Below are positions 19,425 to 30,365 of a DNA stretch of 64,000 nucleotides, piece by piece. Below the pieces are notes generated by a model. The model saw nothing but the letters and a program-made list of their open reading frames with translations. It had not been told where the DNA came from and made no database searches. Origin of the DNA: Methylicorpusculum oleiharenae (GTDB taxonomy: Bacteria; Pseudomonadota; Gammaproteobacteria; Methylococcales; Methylomonadaceae). Made by a program: the position numbers and the translations under genes. Positions within the stretch are counted from its first letter, which is position 1. Every line of letters starts with the position of its first letter. Where the stretch lies: positions 3,316,492 to 3,380,491 of the forward strand of contig NZ_WUTY02000001.1 of assembly GCF_009828925.2 (NCBI RefSeq). Reading direction: 5' to 3'.

Positions 19425-21323
19425 ATGACACGATTTGTTTTGGTATTATGGTTTTTCATGGTTTCTCTTGCCGGTGCTTCGGTACCACTTGATGAACAGC
19501 GCGCCTCTTTTTTGAACATATCCAAAAATCTAACTACTCAACCTCAAGCACCCTGGCCCGATGCAGCTGAGGCGTTGAAAAATTATCCTTTGTATCCGTT
19601 TTTACGCTATCAGTGGCTTAAACAAAATCTGAATCAGAATCAGGCCGTTGAGCGATTTTTGACCGATTATTCCGATACGCTTTATAGCGCTTTATTAAGA
19701 AGGGATTATCTGTTTTATTTGGCTGAACAAACCCGATGGCCGGAGTTTATAAAAATCTATAAACCCACTTCAAACCGGGCCCTGGTCTGTCACTATCAAT
19801 GGGCACGGCTGAATAGCGGTTATAGAGACTCAGCGTTACAGGAAGCAAAAAAACTGTGGGTCACATCAGAGACTACGCCGCAGGCCTGCGATAGCTTATT
19901 CGAAGGATTGATTCACTCTGACTATTTTTCAAAAGAGGCTCTGTGGGAACGGTTCGAGTTATCGATCAAAAAAAACCGAACCACTCTGGCGAGTCAGTTG
20001 ATGGTGTTGATGGCTGAACCGGATCAGGCAAAAGCCTCCTTGTGGCTCAAGGTGTATAACGACCCGTCCAGCGTTACCGGGGCAATTAACTGGGATAACA
20101 GTATCGTCGGGATGGAAAAAATTTTCGCGCAGGGTGTTGTGCGTCTGGCCGATAGCGATGTGGATAAGGCTATCGAGGTGTGGGATTCAACAAACTCACG
20201 TTTTGCCTTGACCCCCGAAAGTAAAGATTATGTTGAAGGACGGCTGGGTTTGGCTTTGACATTCAAAAAGAACCCAGCATCTTTCTCAAGGCTCAGTCGT
20301 GTCGTCACCCCCGATTCATCAATCAGGGAATGGAAAGTGCGAGCTGCATTAATTGAGCGCAATTGGCAGCATGTGCTGAATGCCCTGGACAGTCTTGATG
20401 CGCAACAAATTAATCTGCCGCGATGGCAGTATTGGCGCGCTCGAACATTAGAGGCTTTGGGGCAGGTCGATAACAGCCGCAGGCTCTATCAAACGTTGGC
20501 GAAAGATCGAAGCCTGTTTGGATTTTTGGCTGCTGAAAAATCAGGTTTGAAACCGGAATTAAATGACCGCCCGCTTTTACTCGATCCTGCCGAACTTACA
20601 GCTTTTCAAACAAAACCCGACTTGCTGATCGTCAGCGAATTAAGAGCAATAAATCAGCGCAGCGAGGCGGGCCAGTACTGGCAATATCTGTTGAGTAAGC
20701 TGGACAAGCAGCAAATCCTTTTGGCTGCTAAAACAGCCCAGCAATGGGGGTGGCATCATAATGCCGTGACAACCCTGGCCAGAGCGGAATATTGGGATGA
20801 TCTGAATCTTCGTTTTCCGCTGGACTTTATGGCTGATGTCAATCAAGCCGCTGTCACTTACCAACTGGAGCCATCACTCATTCTGGGTCTGATCCGCAGA
20901 GAAAGTATCTTTGATCCTGAGGCCCTATCGCCGGCAGGTGCCAGAGGATTGATGCAACTTATGCCGGCAACTGGAAAGCAAATGGCCTTGGCGCTCAACT
21001 CACCTTGGGAATCAGTCGATGACTTGTTGAAGCCTGAAGTCAATATCCGGTTGGGCGCTCACTATTTCAAGCAGATGCTTGATCGCTTTAACGGTCATTT
21101 TATGCTGGCGGTGGCCGCTTATAATGCCGGGCCTTCTAAGGTCGATGCCTGGCTTTTAAACAGTGGGGCAATGCCTGCTGATATCTGGATGGAAACACTC
21201 TCTTATAAGGAAACCCGGGAATATATATCGGCAGTATTGGGCTATGCGATTATTTATCAATTGAAATTAAATCGTGAAGAACTTAAAGCCAGTCAATTTA
21301 TGCGAGATGTATCAGCGAAGTAA
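19425..21323 (+). CDS. slt: Soluble lytic murein transglycosylase
   Basis: This 632-residue periplasmic enzyme has a signal peptide (first 19 residues, ending GAS), a long alpha-helical superhelix, and a C-terminal lysozyme-like domain. The catalytic glutamate is in LIRRESIFDPEA, followed by GARGLMQLMPATG and AAYNAGP. It cleaves peptidoglycan glycan chains with anhydro-MurNAc formation. It is divergent from the ABC exporter. Confidence 0.93.
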   Translation: MTRFVLVLWFFMVSLAGASVPLDEQRASFLNISKNLTTQPQAPWPDAAEALKNYPLYPFLRYQWLKQNLNQNQAVERFLTDYSDTLYSALLRRDYLFYLAEQTRWPEFIKIYKPTSNRALVCHYQWARLNSGYRDSALQEAKKLWVTSETTPQACDSLFEGLIHSDYFSKEALWERFELSIKKNRTTLASQLMVLMAEPDQAKASLWLKVYNDPSSVTGAINWDNSIVGMEKIFAQGVVRLADSDVDKAIEVWDSTNSRFALTPESKDYVEGRLGLALTFKKNPASFSRLSRVVTPDSSIREWKVRAALIERNWQHVLNALDSLDAQQINLPRWQYWRARTLEALGQVDNSRRLYQTLAKDRSLFGFLAAEKSGLKPELNDRPLLLDPAELTAFQTKPDLLIVSELRAINQRSEAGQYWQYLLSKLDKQQILLAAKTAQQWGWHHNAVTTLARAEYWDDLNLRFPLDFMADVNQAAVTYQLEPSLILGLIRRESIFDPEALSPAGARGLMQLMPATGKQMALALNSPWESVDDLLKPEVNIRLGAHYFKQMLDRFNGHFMLAVAAYNAGPSKVDAWLLNSGAMPADIWMETLSYKETREYISAVLGYAIIYQLKLNREELKASQFMRDVSAK

Positions 21324-21402
21324 AAATTGAGCTGATTTTTTTTAGCGAGTCATGGATAATAATAAGTTTTAAATGAAAAACATATCGGCAGGTACGGAAA
21401 TA

Positions 21403-21918
21403 ATGGAGAAACAGCATAGTTTTACGCGTGAAGAATTATTAAAGTCCGGAAGAGGTGAGTTGTACGGGCCTAAAAATGCGCAATTACCATTACCTAACAT
21501 GCTGATGATGGATCGTATTACTCTTATTACCGATGAAGGCGGTAAATACGGTAAAGGTCAAATCATTGCTGAACTCGACATTAATCCCGATTTGTGGTTT
21601 TTTGCTTGCCACTTTCAAGGCGATCCAGTTATGCCGGGGTGCTTGGGATTAGATGCCATGTGGCAGTTGGTCGGCTTTTATCTGTGCTGGATGGGCGGTC
21701 CTGGAAAAGGCCGTGCGCTAGGGGTAGGGGAAGTCAAATTTACCGGCCAGGTGTTACCGACTGCAAAAAAAGTGGTTTATAAAATCGATCTAAAAAGGCT
21801 GATCATGCGCAAACTGGTCATGGGAATTGCTGATGCAACAATGGAAGTGGATGGCAAAATGATCTATGAAGCGACCGATTTACGTGTCGGTTTGTTTACT
21901 TCAACTGAAGATTTTTAG
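21403..21918 (+). CDS. fabA: 3-hydroxydecanoyl-ACP dehydratase/isomerase FabA
   Basis: This enzyme dehydrates 3-hydroxydecanoyl-ACP and isomerises the product, committing chains to the unsaturated branch. I chose the start at 21403 ([20 protein letters not shown]) because it aligns with the family N-terminus and gives 171 residues; an in-frame ATG at 21373 would add ten. The active-site histidine lies in [19 protein letters not shown]. It is followed by fabB after 12 bases. Confidence 0.96.
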   Translation: MEKQHSFTREELLKSGRGELYGPKNAQLPLPNMLMMDRITLITDEGGKYGKGQIIAELDINPDLWFFACHFQGDPVMPGCLGLDAMWQLVGFYLCWMGGPGKGRALGVGEVKFTGQVLPTAKKVVYKIDLKRLIMRKLVMGIADATMEVDGKMIYEATDLRVGLFTSTEDF

Positions 21919-21930
21919 AGGCTGGCAAAA

Positions 21931-23151
21931 ATGAAAAGAGTGGTAGTGACCGGTTTAGGTATTGTTTCCAGCATCGGAAACAACCGAAATGAAGTTGTCG
22001 ATTCCCTTAGACAAGGTCTGTCAGGTATTACATTTGCTGAAGATTACGAGCAATTAGGTTTCAGAAGCCATGTTCGCGGTGCAATCAATATCAATCTGGA
22101 TGATTATATCGACCGTAAAATCAAAAGATTCATGGGCGATGGCGCGGCCTTCAACTACGTGGCCATGCAGCAGGCGATTGATGATTCGGGCTTGGAAGAG
22201 TCCGCCGTGTCTAATTTCCGAACCGGTCTGGTTATGGGCTCCGGCGGTCCGTCGACATCCAATTTGGTTGAAGCTGCCGATATATTGCGTGAAAAAGGCA
22301 TTAAAAAAGTGGGCCCTTACATGGTTCCCAGAACCATGTCCAGTACCAATACCGCCTGCTTGGCTACTCCGTTTAAAATCAAAGGGGTCAATTACTCGAT
22401 CAGTTCGGCTTGTGCGACCAGCGCACATTGTATCGGACATGCGATGGAACTGATCCAGATGGGCAAGCAAGATGTCGTATTTGCCGGCGGCGGCGAAGAA
22501 GTCCATTGGACCATGTCATTGTTGTTCGATGCCATGGGCGCATTGTCTTCCAAATATAACGATACCCCGGAGACCGCTTCTCGTCCCTATGATGCAACCC
22601 GTGACGGCTTTGTTATTTCAGGCGGCGGCGGCGTGCTTGTAATCGAGGAGCTGGAACATGCAAAAGCGCGTGGAGCCAAAATTTATGCCGAATTGGTCGG
22701 TTACGGTGCAACGTCCGACGGTTATGACATGGTTCAACCATCAGGGGAGGGCGCGGTGCGCTGCATGCAGCAGGCTATGGCAACAGTTAACGGCAAGATC
22801 GATTATATCAATGCGCATGGAACCAGTACCCCCGTCGGCGATACCCGTGAACTTGAAGCATTAAGAGCCGTATTCGGCCGCGAAGAAGTGCCTTTTGTGA
22901 GTTCTACCAAATCATTGACAGGTCATGCCTTAGGCGCCGCCGGTGTGAATGAAGCAATTTATTCATTGTTGATGATGGAGCAAAACTTTATCAGCGCTTC
23001 TGCGAATATTACTCAACTTGACCCACTGGCCGAAGGCATTCCTATCGTCAGTAAATACAAAGATAACATAACGCTGAACACTATCATGTCCAATAGCTTT
23101 GGCTTTGGCGGAACCAATGCAACCCTTATTTTTCAGCGCTACGCCAGTTAA
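21931..23151 (+). CDS. fabB: 3-oxoacyl-ACP synthase I
   Basis: This 406-residue ketosynthase elongates the cis-3-decenoyl chain made by FabA. The Cys-His-His triad is visible: [10 protein letters not shown], then [11 protein letters not shown] and [12 protein letters not shown]. It forms the classic fabA-fabB operon. Confidence 0.97.
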   Translation: MKRVVVTGLGIVSSIGNNRNEVVDSLRQGLSGITFAEDYEQLGFRSHVRGAININLDDYIDRKIKRFMGDGAAFNYVAMQQAIDDSGLEESAVSNFRTGLVMGSGGPSTSNLVEAADILREKGIKKVGPYMVPRTMSSTNTACLATPFKIKGVNYSISSACATSAHCIGHAMELIQMGKQDVVFAGGGEEVHWTMSLLFDAMGALSSKYNDTPETASRPYDATRDGFVISGGGGVLVIEELEHAKARGAKIYAELVGYGATSDGYDMVQPSGEGAVRCMQQAMATVNGKIDYINAHGTSTPVGDTRELEALRAVFGREEVPFVSSTKSLTGHALGAAGVNEAIYSLLMMEQNFISASANITQLDPLAEGIPIVSKYKDNITLNTIMSNSFGFGGTNATLIFQRYAS

Positions 23152-23165
23152 ACCCATACATTGAA

Positions 23166-23200
23166 CAACCGGACCCGTTTACTGGGCCCGGTTGTCATTA
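23166..23200 (+). terminator. Hairpin after fabB
   Basis: Arms CAACCGGACCC and GGGCCCGGTTG form an 11-base stem with one mismatch around a seven-base loop. It is followed by TCATTAA, a weak T content, so it may be a rho-independent terminator or simply a stabilising 3' stem. Confidence 0.55.
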
Positions 23201-23230
23201 ATCCACACCCAAAAGTCTTTTCCGCCGATT

Positions 23231-24085
23231 ATGTTCGATCTGAACCAGAAGTCCCGCACCCAATTCAATAAACTGCAAAAACGTCTTCGTCACGCGGTGG
23301 GTGACGCGATTGCCGATTACACCATGATCGAGGATGGCGATAAAGTCATGGTCTGTCTGTCCGGAGGCAAGGATTCGTTCACGATGCTGGATATCCTGAT
23401 GAATCTGCAAAGGACCGCACCGGTAAAGTTTGAATTGATTGCCGTGAATCTGGATCAAAAACAGCCCGGATTTCCGGAGCATGTGTTGCCTGAGTATTTG
23501 ACGAGCATCGGTGTGCCTTTTCATGTGATTGAAAAAGACACTTACAGTGTTGTTAAGCGCGTTATTCCGGAAGGAAAAACCACCTGCGGGCTTTGCTCCA
23601 GACTGCGCAGGGGCACTTTATACGGTTTTGCAGAGGAACACGGCATAACCAAAATTGCTTTGGGTCATCACCGTGACGATATTTTGGAGACGTTTTTTCT
23701 GAATATCTTTTACGGCGGCAAGTTAAAAGCCATGCCGCCCAAATTATTAAGCGATGACAAAAAAAATATCGTTATCCGTCCCATGGCTTATTGCCGCGAA
23801 AAAGACATTCAACGTTATTCCGCATTCAGAGATTACCCTATCATTCCCTGCAATCTGTGTGGGTCTCAGGAAAATCTGCAACGCCAGGCGATGAAGGTTA
23901 TGCTCAAAACTTGGGATAAACAGTTTCCGGGCCGTTTGGAAACCATTTTTACCAGCTTGCAAAACGTAGCGCCTTCACAATTGGCGGACAGACAGCTATT
24001 TGATTTTGAAGGTCTCAAACAAGGCTCGCTGGAACACTGTGAAGTCATTGATTTTTCCACGGGCTTATCTCTTCTCGCGCAATGA
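23231..24085 (+). CDS. ttcA: tRNA 2-thiocytidine-32 synthetase TtcA
   Basis: The protein (about 284 residues) has the PP-loop [10 protein letters not shown], the CxxC cluster ligands CGLC and CNLC, and GHHRDD. It places sulfur on C32 of some tRNAs with an Fe-S cluster. The frame is open back to a TTG at 23192, but that lies inside the fabB hairpin, so the ATG at 23231 ([19 protein letters not shown]) is preferred. Four bases separate it from the next gene. Confidence 0.94.
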   Translation: MFDLNQKSRTQFNKLQKRLRHAVGDAIADYTMIEDGDKVMVCLSGGKDSFTMLDILMNLQRTAPVKFELIAVNLDQKQPGFPEHVLPEYLTSIGVPFHVIEKDTYSVVKRVIPEGKTTCGLCSRLRRGTLYGFAEEHGITKIALGHHRDDILETFFLNIFYGGKLKAMPPKLLSDDKKNIVIRPMAYCREKDIQRYSAFRDYPIIPCNLCGSQENLQRQAMKVMLKTWDKQFPGRLETIFTSLQNVAPSQLADRQLFDFEGLKQGSLEHCEVIDFSTGLSLLAQ

Positions 24086-24088
24086 TCC

Positions 24089-24826
24089 ATGAGCTTCTGT
24101 TTTGCTCTGTTCACTGATTTTGGCCCGGCAGGTCCCTACCTTGGTCAAATGGAGAGCGTTCTCCGGCAGTCTGCTCCGCATCTCCCCGTCATTAATTTAG
24201 TCAGTGATGCGCCTTCTGCAAATCCTTTCGCCAGCAGCTACCTGTTAGCCGCGCTGCGAAGCAGTTTTCCCGAAAATACCATTTTTTTAACCGTTGTTGA
24301 CCCCGGTGTAGGCGGCACCCGGCGACCTGTTGTGCTGTTTGCAGAGGGACAGTATTTTGTAGGACCGGATAATGGTCTGTTAAATACCGTTGCCGTTCAG
24401 GCCGAGACAGTTGAATGGTATGAAGTTATTTGGCGTCCTGATGTCTGTTCAACCAGCTTTCATGGCCGCGATCTATTTGCTCCGGTAGCCTGTGCCTTAG
24501 CGAACGGATTGCTGTCCGATTATTGCAAACCGCTGCCAAAATCCGACCTCAGTAGCTGGTCCTCAGATTGTAATCAAATTATTTACTTTGATTTTTACGG
24601 GAACGTCATGACAGGTAGTCGTTACAAGCCAGATCTGGATGGCTGTCAGTTATTCATCAATGGGCATTGCATTGATCAGGCGTCAACATTCTGTTCAGTG
24701 GAAACAGGCCGGCCGTTTTGGTATTGTAATTCATCCGGTTTGATCGAAATTGCCGTTAACCAAGGCAAAGCCCAGGATCTTCTGAATTTAAAAATAGGTC
24801 ATTCTTTTCAATTATCGCCAAACTGA
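24089..24826 (+). CDS. SAM hydrolase family protein (SAM-dependent hydroxide adenosyltransferase, DUF62)
   Basis: This 245-residue protein belongs to the fluorinase/chlorinase superfamily, most members of which hydrolyse S-adenosylmethionine to adenosine and methionine. Key segments are TDFGPAGPYLGQM, VVDPGVGGTRR, GPDNGLL and FHGRDLFAPVA. It begins right after ttcA and probably shares its transcript. The physiological role in such bacteria is unclear. Confidence 0.85.
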   Translation: MSFCFALFTDFGPAGPYLGQMESVLRQSAPHLPVINLVSDAPSANPFASSYLLAALRSSFPENTIFLTVVDPGVGGTRRPVVLFAEGQYFVGPDNGLLNTVAVQAETVEWYEVIWRPDVCSTSFHGRDLFAPVACALANGLLSDYCKPLPKSDLSSWSSDCNQIIYFDFYGNVMTGSRYKPDLDGCQLFINGHCIDQASTFCSVETGRPFWYCNSSGLIEIAVNQGKAQDLLNLKIGHSFQLSPN

Positions 24827-24863
24827 AAAAGGCCTTGCTATTAATAGCGCAAGGCGCTTTTTC
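24826..24863. terminator. Bidirectional terminator between the SAM hydrolase gene and maeB
   Basis: The stem GCCTTGC/GCAAGGC is flanked by A5 on the left and T5 on the right, so it can serve both converging genes. Confidence 0.8.
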
Positions 24864-24872
24864 ACCGGCACA

Positions 24873-27179
24873 TTACTTCTCGGTGTCTACCACCGAAAGC
24901 GCTGTCATATTGACAATTCTTCGGACAGTGGCCGATTGCGACAAGACATGGATAGAGCGGGCGCAGCCCAGCAAGATGGGGCCGATCGCGACGCCATTAC
25001 CGGCCGCACTTTTTAATAAATTATAAGAAATATTAGCGGCATCGATATTCGGCATCACCAATAAATTGGCGCTGTCGGTTAACGCGGTATTCGGCATTCT
25101 TTTCTTTAATAAGCCATGCTCAAGAGCAATATCGCCATGCATTTCGCCGTCAACCTCAAGCTCAGGCGCGATTGTCTGGAGAATATTTAATACGGCGCGC
25201 ATTTTTTGTGCGGATTCACTGTTGCCGGAGCCGAAATTTGAATGCGACAGTAAGGCCACGCGCGGGATCAGTCCAAAATGGCGCAGTTGTTCGGCGGCCA
25301 GAATAGTAATCTCGGCCAGTTGTTCGGCCGTTGGATTTTCGTTGACATGCGTATCGACAATGGCAATTTGTCTATCTGGTAAAATCAGAAAATTCATCGC
25401 GCCATAGGTATTTACGCCTTTACGCTTGCCGCAGACATGATCGATGTAATGCAGGTGCAGGGTGGAATTGCCGAATGTTCCGCAGATCATGCTGTCGGCA
25501 TAACCTTTATGGATCAACATGGCGCCGATTAACGTGTGCCGACGGCGCATTTCCAGTTTTGCATATTGTTCCGTTACCCCTTTTCTTTCGGTCATCAGCA
25601 GGTAACTCTGCCAAAAATCACGGTAGCGTTCATCGTATTCCGGGTTGATAACCTGATAATCAATTTCGGATTTAAGCCGTAAACCGAACCGCACAATCCG
25701 GCTTTCCAAGACAGCGGGGCGGCCTACCAAAATGGGAACGGCGATTTTTTCATCGACAATAATTTGTACTGCGCGCAAAACCCGTTCATCTTCGCCTTCG
25801 GCAAATACCACGCGTTTTTTGGCATCGGGAGTCTTTTTCGCGATCTGAAAGATCGGCTGCATTATCGTGCCGCTTTGATATGAAAAATGCTGTAACCGGT
25901 CGATATAACCTGGCATATCAACAATAGGACGGCTTGCAACCCCTGAATCCTGAGCGGCTTGTGCCACTGCCGGTGCGATCTTGGCCATCAGGCGCGGATC
26001 AAAAGGCATGGGAATAAGGTAGTCGGGGCCAAATGATAAATTTTTGACGCCATACGTTTCAGCCACAATATCCGATTGTTCTGCTTCTGCCAGTTCGGCG
26101 ATAGCATGGACAGCCGCGATTTCCATTGACCGGTTTACAGTCGTTGCGCCGCAATCCAGTGCGCCTCGAAAAATATAGGGAAAACAAAGAACATTGTTAA
26201 CCTGGTTCGGATAATCCGAACGGCCTGTGGCTATCACGGCATCATCCCGAACGGCCTTGACTTCCTCAGGTGTTATTTCCGGCGTTGGGTTGGCTAATGC
26301 AAACACCAAGGGCTTTGCCGCCATGGTTTTTACCATGTCTTGCGTTAATACGCCGCCTGCTGACAATCCCAGAAATATATCGGCGCCGGTAATGACTTCG
26401 GCCAGGGTTCTGGCGCTGGTGTGTTGGGCATAAATGATTTTATTGGGGTCCATCAATTCCTTGCGTCCCTGATAAACGACGCCGTAAATGTCGGTCACAA
26501 AGATATTGGCGACCGGCAAGCCCAGATCAACGATTAAATCCAGACAGGCCAAGGCCGCTGCGCCTGCACCGGAAACCACCAGTTTACAATCAGACATTTT
26601 TTTGCCGACAATTTTTAAACCGTTCAGAACGGCCGCGCCAACTATGATCGCCGTACCGTGTTGATCATCATGAAAAACCGGAATTTTCATGCGTTGGCGC
26701 AGCTTGCGCTCGATATCAAAACATTCCGGCGCTTTGATATCTTCCAGATTAATGCCGCCAAATGTAGGTTCCAGAGCGGCAATGATGTCACATAACTTAT
26801 CCGGATCCTGCTCATCTATCTCAATGTCAAATACATCGATACCGGCAAATTTTTTAAACAGAACCGCTTTGCCTTCCATGACCGGCTTGGCGCCAAGCGG
26901 GCCAATATTGCCCAAACCCAGAACAGCACTGCCATTGGTGATAACGCCTACCAGATTGCTGCGCGCCGTGTATTTGGCAACATTTGCCGGATCTGCCACG
27001 ATTTCATTGCAGGCAATAGCGACGCCCGGCGAGTAGGCCAGAGCCAAATCATGCTGATTGGTCAGTTGCTTGGTCGGAGTTACGCTGATTTTTCCTGGTA
27101 CAGGCAGGTTGTGGTATTCGAGTGCGGCTTGATGAAATTGTTGGCGAAGTTGTTCTTTGGTATCTAGGGAATCAGTCAT
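24873..27179 (-). CDS. maeB: NADP-dependent malic enzyme with phosphotransacetylase-like domain
   Basis: This 768-residue protein oxidatively decarboxylates malate to pyruvate, giving NADPH. Residues 1-430 are the malic enzyme part ([22 protein letters not shown], and Rossmann segment [15 protein letters not shown]). Residues 440-768 are a phosphotransacetylase-like domain that in this family is regulatory rather than catalytic. It is divergent from the MarR gene, 196 bases apart. Confidence 0.95.
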   Translation of the reverse strand: MTDSLDTKEQLRQQFHQAALEYHNLPVPGKISVTPTKQLTNQHDLALAYSPGVAIACNEIVADPANVAKYTARSNLVGVITNGSAVLGLGNIGPLGAKPVMEGKAVLFKKFAGIDVFDIEIDEQDPDKLCDIIAALEPTFGGINLEDIKAPECFDIERKLRQRMKIPVFHDDQHGTAIIVGAAVLNGLKIVGKKMSDCKLVVSGAGAAALACLDLIVDLGLPVANIFVTDIYGVVYQGRKELMDPNKIIYAQHTSARTLAEVITGADIFLGLSAGGVLTQDMVKTMAAKPLVFALANPTPEITPEEVKAVRDDAVIATGRSDYPNQVNNVLCFPYIFRGALDCGATTVNRSMEIAAVHAIAELAEAEQSDIVAETYGVKNLSFGPDYLIPMPFDPRLMAKIAPAVAQAAQDSGVASRPIVDMPGYIDRLQHFSYQSGTIMQPIFQIAKKTPDAKKRVVFAEGEDERVLRAVQIIVDEKIAVPILVGRPAVLESRIVRFGLRLKSEIDYQVINPEYDERYRDFWQSYLLMTERKGVTEQYAKLEMRRRHTLIGAMLIHKGYADSMICGTFGNSTLHLHYIDHVCGKRKGVNTYGAMNFLILPDRQIAIVDTHVNENPTAEQLAEITILAAEQLRHFGLIPRVALLSHSNFGSGNSESAQKMRAVLNILQTIAPELEVDGEMHGDIALEHGLLKKRMPNTALTDSANLLVMPNIDAANISYNLLKSAAGNGVAIGPILLGCARSIHVLSQSATVRRIVNMTALSVVDTEK

Positions 27180-27375
27180 GCTGGCAGTTTAATCAGACGG
27201 TTTCAAACCCGTTATCTTAACAGAACAGGCCCTGGACAAATGCGCTTTATCTTAATTTTATAATGCTCTAATGGACAGGCTGCAGGTTGAAATGCCTGAG
27301 TTGATAAGATGACTTATAATATTTATTGCCAATTGATTACATCACCTCCGATCCCTGTTTCACTTTAACTCATAT

Positions 27376-27801
27376 ATGCATTCCAAATTCGGTTTTCTCA
27401 GTTACGAAATCAGCCACATTATCCGCCAACGTTTTAATAAAGAGGCTGAACATAATGGCTTTACCCATTCGCAATGGCGAGCCTTGGTGCATTTGTCCGA
27501 GAACGAAAATTGCCGTCAGATCGATCTGGCGGAGATTTTAGAGATAAAACCGATCACGCTGGCCAGACAAATCGATTTACTCGAAGAATCAGGCCTGGTG
27601 CGTCGTAATAAGGATGCAGATGACCGCAGGGCTTACCGGCTGGAAGTCACCGATAAGGCTCGCGCGGTGATGCAGGAACTCTGGGCGATAGCCGATGCGG
27701 TGGAGGCAAAAGTCCTAGCGGCTTTAACTGATGAGGAAAGGGACATGATGGTGTCGTTACTAGAGCGGGTCAAAGCCGGCATTGCCGAAAGTACCGATTA
27801 A
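27376..27801 (+). CDS. MarR family transcriptional regulator
   Basis: This 141-residue regulator has a winged helix-turn-helix (residues 38-95): CRQIDLAEILEIKPITLARQIDLLEESGLV, then the wing DADDRRAYRLEVTDKA. Such proteins act as dimers and often repress neighbouring genes in response to a small ligand. It is divergent from maeB, a possible target. The ligand is unknown. Confidence 0.88.
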   Translation: MHSKFGFLSYEISHIIRQRFNKEAEHNGFTHSQWRALVHLSENENCRQIDLAEILEIKPITLARQIDLLEESGLVRRNKDADDRRAYRLEVTDKARAVMQELWAIADAVEAKVLAALTDEERDMMVSLLERVKAGIAESTD

Positions 27802-28218
27802 ACGGCCTCACCCGTTCACCGCCATTTGTTCAAGAAACCATGCTCCAGCAGCTTTAGCAGACCAATCTTGAATAGAATTGTCGCTCTTGTTGGGTATGGG
27901 AGTAGACAGCGGCCTACAAATCGTCCAGCGCTTACTGCATAGGCCGGGATCAGGCCGGCGAGTTGTTGCATTTGAGTTCGGCGCGTGGCGCTTTTTTTTA
28001 GCGTCCTGAACACCTTGAGCAGTTTTACCAGTCTGGCTTTCAATACCCTTCAAGGTACGGCGAGCATGGGTTTGTTTGCTGTTTTCTGTCGGCATTACCT
28101 TGACGATAATCTGCAGTTTGCTGGTGTTGCCGGCGCTGGCCGTGAAGAGACGGCGAGAATGAGTATGGGCTTGATAAAACAGCTATATTTGCAATATAAT
28201 ACCCTATGCTTATGATTT
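27802..28218. other. Intergenic region without a recognised gene
   Basis: Two conflicting minus-strand frames (27808-28095 and 27816-28043) cover this gap. Both give basic, low-plausibility proteins and neither matches a family. I see a short GGCCGGGATCAGGCCGG partial palindrome near 27940-27960 and nothing further. Confidence 0.35.
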
Positions 28219-28716
28219 ATGCAGTATTTGCGGCTTAAACCTGAGAATATGCCTGAAGAGCCCACGAATACCGACTTACAAACCGACCGCCAATTACTGA
28301 CTCGCATCGCTTGTCGGTTAATTGTAACGTTTTTAGTGATCGTATTTTTTGACACCTTGTTGGACGGGTTGATCGATGGCTTGCACCTTGTTTTCGAACT
28401 GCTGCATTTGCTGATCGAAGTCTTCGAACACCTGTTCGAAGAGCTTTTGGAGCACCTGTTGCACACTACTCACCATCAAAGCGAAATCATCATCTTCAAT
28501 AGCATGGTGCTGGTGTTCATATTCGGAATCAGTTATGCGGTTAAGTGCTGGCCAGCTCTATCTTTGCGGTGGCAGCAACGCCTGCAGGCAGTCTGGCAGT
28601 CTTACAAATACCGTAAAATACAGGCATGGCTATGCTTGCCGCATCGGCAAAAAATACTGGTTTCAGTCGCTTACGCGAGTGGTAGTGGCTTGCTCCTGTT
28701 TCTGTTGACGCTATAG
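28219..28716 (+). CDS. Unknown inner-membrane protein with a histidine/leucine-rich segment
   Basis: This 165-residue protein has three hydrophobic segments (about 32-50, 92-110 and 146-164). The first is followed by an amphipathic, leucine/histidine/glutamate-rich stretch (LHLLIEVFEHLFEELLEHLL). No family is recognised. It lies 155 bases upstream of the SulP gene on the same strand, with a terminator-like hairpin between them. The histidine-glutamate face could bind a metal or pack as a coiled coil, which is inference. Confidence 0.55.
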   Translation: MQYLRLKPENMPEEPTNTDLQTDRQLLTRIACRLIVTFLVIVFFDTLLDGLIDGLHLVFELLHLLIEVFEHLFEELLEHLLHTTHHQSEIIIFNSMVLVFIFGISYAVKCWPALSLRWQQRLQAVWQSYKYRKIQAWLCLPHRQKILVSVAYASGSGLLLFLLTL

Positions 28717-28829
28717 TCACGTAACAAAGCTTACTTAATTTTTTTACTACTTAACTCAAACGCATGCATAACCGATCCGGTCCGCCTTGATTCATTCATC
28801 ACGTCCTATTTTTTACTCGCTCCTACCTT

Positions 28830-28855
28830 GGCTATGCCAGGCATAGCCTTTTTTT
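28830..28855 (+). terminator. Rho-independent hairpin directly upstream of the SulP ribosome site
   Basis: Arms GGCTATG and CATAGCC surround a five-base loop and are followed by T7 (28849-28855). Only about seven bases separate the T tract from the AAAGGA ribosome site of the SulP gene at 28861. It may end the upstream transcript or act as an attenuator in the SulP leader. Confidence 0.75.
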
Positions 28856-28871
28856 GTTTCAAAGGATACAC

Positions 28872-30365
28872 ATGCTCTTTTTATCGAAAAAACAGGACTG
28901 GCTAGGCAACATCCGCGGTGATGTGCTGGCAGGAACCGTAGTGGCATTGGCCCTGATTCCGGAAGCCATTGCCTTTTCCATCATTGCCGGGGTCGACCCC
29001 AAAGTGGGCTTGTACGCCTCGTTTTGTATCGCCGTAATCACCGCTTTCATCGGCGGTCGGCCCGGCATGATTTCGGCGGCGACCGGTGCGATGGCTTTGC
29101 TGATGGTGACGTTAGTCAAGGATCACGGCCTGCAATACCTGCTGGCCGCGACATTAATGACCGGTGTTTTGCAAATCATCGCCGGCTACCTGGAACTGGG
29201 TAGCCTGATGCGTTTTGTGTCCCGCTCCGTGGTGACTGGCTTTGTCAATGCCTTGGCAATTCTGATCTTCATAGCGCAGTTACCGGAACTGATCAACGTG
29301 ACGTGGCACGTCTATGCGATGACCGCCGGCGGTTTGGCCATCATCTATTTGTTTCCTTATATTCCGCTAATCGGCAAAGCCTTACCGTCACCCTTGATTT
29401 GTATCATTGCCTTGACCGTCATCGCCGCTTATCTAAAGCTGGATATTCGCACTGTCGGCGACATGGGCCAGCTCCCGGACACTTTGCCGATATTCCTCTG
29501 GCCAGAGGTCCCGTTAAATTTCGACACCTTGAAAATCATCCTGCCTTACTCGGTGCCTCTGGCTGTGGTGGGCTTGTTGGAATCGATGATGACGGCCACC
29601 ATCGTCGACGATTTAACCGATACGACCAGCGATAAAAACCGCGAATGCAAGGGCCAGGGGTTTGCCAATATAGGCGCAGGCTTACTGGGTGGCATGGCCG
29701 GTTGCGCGATGATCGGCCAATCCATCATCAATATCAAATCGGGTGGCCGTGGCCGTCTATCGACCCTCTGCGCGGGTGTATTTTTGTTGGTTATGGTGGT
29801 GTTTTTGGATAAGTGGATTTCGATGATCCCGATGGCCGCTCTGGTGGCGGTGATGATCATGGTCTCCATCGGTACGTTTAGCTGGCGTTCGATTCTCAAC
29901 CTCAAATCGCATCCACTGTCCACCAGTATGGTTATGATAGCCACCGTAGTCGTGGTGGTTTGGACACATAACCTGGCGATCGGCGTGTTCGTCGGCGTGC
30001 TGCTGGCATCTTTATTCTTCGCCAACAAGATCAGCCATTTCATGTATGTAGAATCTAAATTGGATGAAGCAACCGGTACCCGCATTTATAAGGTCGTAGG
30101 CCAGATATTTTTCAACTCGGCGGACAAATTCGTCGCCAGCTTCGATTTCAAGGAAGCGGTGGACACTGTAGTCATCGACCTGAAACGCGCGCATTTCTGG
30201 GATATCACCTCGGTTAGCGCGCTCGATAAGGTCGTTATCAAGCTACGTCGTGAAGGCGCAGACGTTGAATTGATCGGTATGAATGAAGCCACCACCACTC
30301 TCGTCGACCGCTTTGCGATACACGATAACCCTGAAGAAATTGAACAAGTCATGGGAGGCCATTAA
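28872..30365 (+). CDS. SulP family anion transporter with STAS domain
   Basis: This 497-residue protein has the SulP start [21 protein letters not shown], ten or more membrane helices to about residue 390, and a C-terminal STAS domain. The start at 28872 follows AAAGGA at a good distance; the frame is open to 28854 without such a site. SulP proteins carry sulfate, bicarbonate or other anions. It overlaps the stop/start with a tandem Usp gene by one base, so the two act together. The anion cannot be told from the sequence; bicarbonate is a fair guess. Confidence 0.88.
   Translation: MLFLSKKQDWLGNIRGDVLAGTVVALALIPEAIAFSIIAGVDPKVGLYASFCIAVITAFIGGRPGMISAATGAMALLMVTLVKDHGLQYLLAATLMTGVLQIIAGYLELGSLMRFVSRSVVTGFVNALAILIFIAQLPELINVTWHVYAMTAGGLAIIYLFPYIPLIGKALPSPLICIIALTVIAAYLKLDIRTVGDMGQLPDTLPIFLWPEVPLNFDTLKIILPYSVPLAVVGLLESMMTATIVDDLTDTTSDKNRECKGQGFANIGAGLLGGMAGCAMIGQSIINIKSGGRGRLSTLCAGVFLLVMVVFLDKWISMIPMAALVAVMIMVSIGTFSWRSILNLKSHPLSTSMVMIATVVVVVWTHNLAIGVFVGVLLASLFFANKISHFMYVESKLDEATGTRIYKVVGQIFFNSADKFVASFDFKEAVDTVVIDLKRAHFWDITSVSALDKVVIKLRREGADVELIGMNEATTTLVDRFAIHDNPEEIEQVMGGH

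Noticed and set aside
23192-23230. Upstream TTG start of ttcA
   Set aside because: It lies in the fabB hairpin and adds residues not found at the N-terminus of the family.
27808-28095. Minus-strand frames after the MarR gene
   Set aside because: Two overlapping frames of basic composition with no family or ribosome site; likely noncoding.
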